From: an uncultured Pseudomonadota bacterium | GTDB taxonomy: Bacteria > Pseudomonadota > Gammaproteobacteria > Methylococcales > Methylomonadaceae | Assembly: GCA_903918375.1 (NCBI GenBank) | Contig: CAIXED010000079.1 | Location: forward strand, 1 to 35,981 | Direction of reading: 5' to 3' | DNA length: 35,981 bases | Shown here: one piece after another, positions 35,051 through 35,981 of the stretch | How the letters are laid out: every line of letters starts with the position of its first letter | Position numbering within the stretch: position 1 is the first letter of the stretch | The notes under the pieces: model-generated | Seen by the model: only the letters and a program-made list of their open reading frames with translations | Database searches by the model: none | Told to the model about the DNA's origin: nothing | Made by a program: the position numbers and the translations under genes

Positions 35051-35981
35051 TTATTTTGCTGTTAAATATTTGCGTAACATTAAAATTAACAAGCTGAGCA
35101 GTAAAAACAATGCCGCGCTGTAACGATAAATAGGTTGATTAATAGCTGAAAATCGTTCAAGCCAGAGTCTTTTTTCTGCATCAGCAAAATTGGGAGCAGG
35201 GCATTCTTGACCAAATTTTGCGCCCCAACTGACATAAGGGCCTTGTTGTAAGTAACGCTGATAAATGGGGGCGGCATAGTTTGGTTCTCTAACCAATAGC
35301 CATTTGGACGCATCACATAAAACCGCTGCAAAAGCTTGTGATGAATGAGGTAATAAATCGGCGGCTTTAACCGCTAAATTACTGGCGATTAATCGATAAT
35401 GAAAACGCATATTGGGATTGGCTTGATGGGTTTTAATGCGTTGCTGTTCATCAGCGCTGATCATATTGTTAGATTGGTCAGCTAAGTTGTTATTTGAATA
35501 CCATCCACTGTAATCGCCATCAAAAATACTGTAATCGGGATCGAGTTCATAGCCCATTAATTCCATACCGTTGACGCGAGCGATGGTTGCCGCCTCGTAC
35601 AAGGCTTGTGCCTTGCTGGTATCGCTACGCCACCAGTCCTTGGTTTTTTGCAGCTTGTCGCGGTAGGTTTTAGCCAAGTTTTTAAAATCTTGATTATCAA
35701 AATACGCCAATGCTTCGTCATAGCGGTCTGCACGCATTAAGCGTCTGGCGAGCAGATGTCGAATTGCCGATTTCTCAGTGTTAACATTTTGATCAACAAA
35801 GTTTTTTAATTCATCCACTGTAAGCACTTTTTCAGCAACATAAGCCGCATCTGTCCAAAATAAATGGGCACCAGCTGAAAGATAACTAAGTGCTTCCATG
35901 TATTCAGATCGTGCCAATTTTAAAATGCCGCGCTCAGTATTAATTCGATAGCGGATTAAGGCGCTGTCATAAATTTGAACT
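35051..35981 (-). CDS. Hypothetical helical-repeat protein with C-terminal membrane anchor (5' end outside the window)
   Basis: The frame is open to the right edge (VQIYDSALIRYRINTERGIL before the first internal TTG at 35917), so the true start is outside the window. About 310 residues are visible. The protein is helical with TPR/Sel1-like elements (ALSYLSAGAHLFWTDAAYVAEKV; RADRYDEALAYFDNQDFKNLAKTYRDKL; LYEAATIARVNGMELMGYELDPDY). It contains the PYVSWGAKFGQECPAPNF segment and ends with a single C-terminal span (about the last 25 residues, AALFLLLSLLILMLRKYL). The soluble part is probably periplasmic. I do not recognise the family. Confidence 0.65.
   Translation of the reverse strand, partial: VQIYDSALIRYRINTERGILKLARSEYMEALSYLSAGAHLFWTDAAYVAEKVLTVDELKNFVDQNVNTEKSAIRHLLARRLMRADRYDEALAYFDNQDFKNLAKTYRDKLQKTKDWWRSDTSKAQALYEAATIARVNGMELMGYELDPDYSIFDGDYSGWYSNNNLADQSNNMISADEQQRIKTHQANPNMRFHYRLIASNLAVKAADLLPHSSQAFAAVLCDASKWLLVREPNYAAPIYQRYLQQGPYVSWGAKFGQECPAPNFADAEKRLWLERFSAINQPIYRYSAALFLLLSLLILMLRKYLTAK

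Overview
The window looks like the chromosome of a gammaproteobacterium. Supporting signs are the complete Na+-translocating NADH:quinone oxidoreductase operon (nqrABCDEF with nqrM), the tsaE-amiB gene pair, ispG, uvrB, a TatB of gammaproteobacterial type and Shine-Dalgarno-led genes with moderate A+T. The gene mix would suit a methanotroph of the Methylococcales, but nothing here proves that.

Layout. 1-123: 3' end of an IS256-type transposase and the element's terminal repeat, ending just after tatB. 124-3922 (minus strand): tatB, a sigma-54 (bEBP) regulator, a slipin/SPFH membrane protein and two small overlapping membrane-protein genes, one of them frameshifted. 3923-8937: accessory DNA whose core is a three-gene ABC three-component (ABC-3C) conflict system: a Cap4-like nuclease/effector protein, a middle component and a DUF3732 SMC/Rad50-like ATPase. 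The ATPase gene is cut by an in-frame TAA that separates its Walker A half from its signature/Walker B half. 8938-15293: a compact (about 6.3 kb), more G+C-rich integrative element in the 3' end of a tRNA-Thr(UGU) gene, bounded by a perfect 47-bp direct repeat. It carries a P4-type tyrosine integrase, an AlpA-like HTH protein, a CHC2 zinc-finger primase-like protein, a DUF3987/YfjI ATPase, a Cys-rich protein whose gene contains nine 9-bp-spaced TGTCGCA-like repeats (an iteron-like, possible replication origin), a run of tiny overlapping genes and an antisense SHOCT lipoprotein. It has no capsid or conjugation genes, so it resembles a phage satellite or a mobilisable island.

15324-35981: conserved chromosome. 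tsaE-amiB, a DUF455 ferritin-like protein and NnrS point right and are followed by a bidirectional terminator. ispG faces left. The nqrABCDEF operon, nqrM, uvrB and a DUF945 (YdgA-like) protein point right. A second bidirectional terminator separates these from a leftward RND efflux adaptor/permease pair. A partial hypothetical protein runs off the right edge.

How the genes work together: the nqr genes encode one respiratory Na+ pump, with nqrM for its maturation. The ABC-3C genes would form one antiviral or anti-plasmid complex, probably inactive in this copy. The tRNA-Thr element encodes its own integration, replication and control functions. Small RLxKLE-type genes occur both inside the element and just outside its left boundary, suggesting repeated insertion of related elements at this site.
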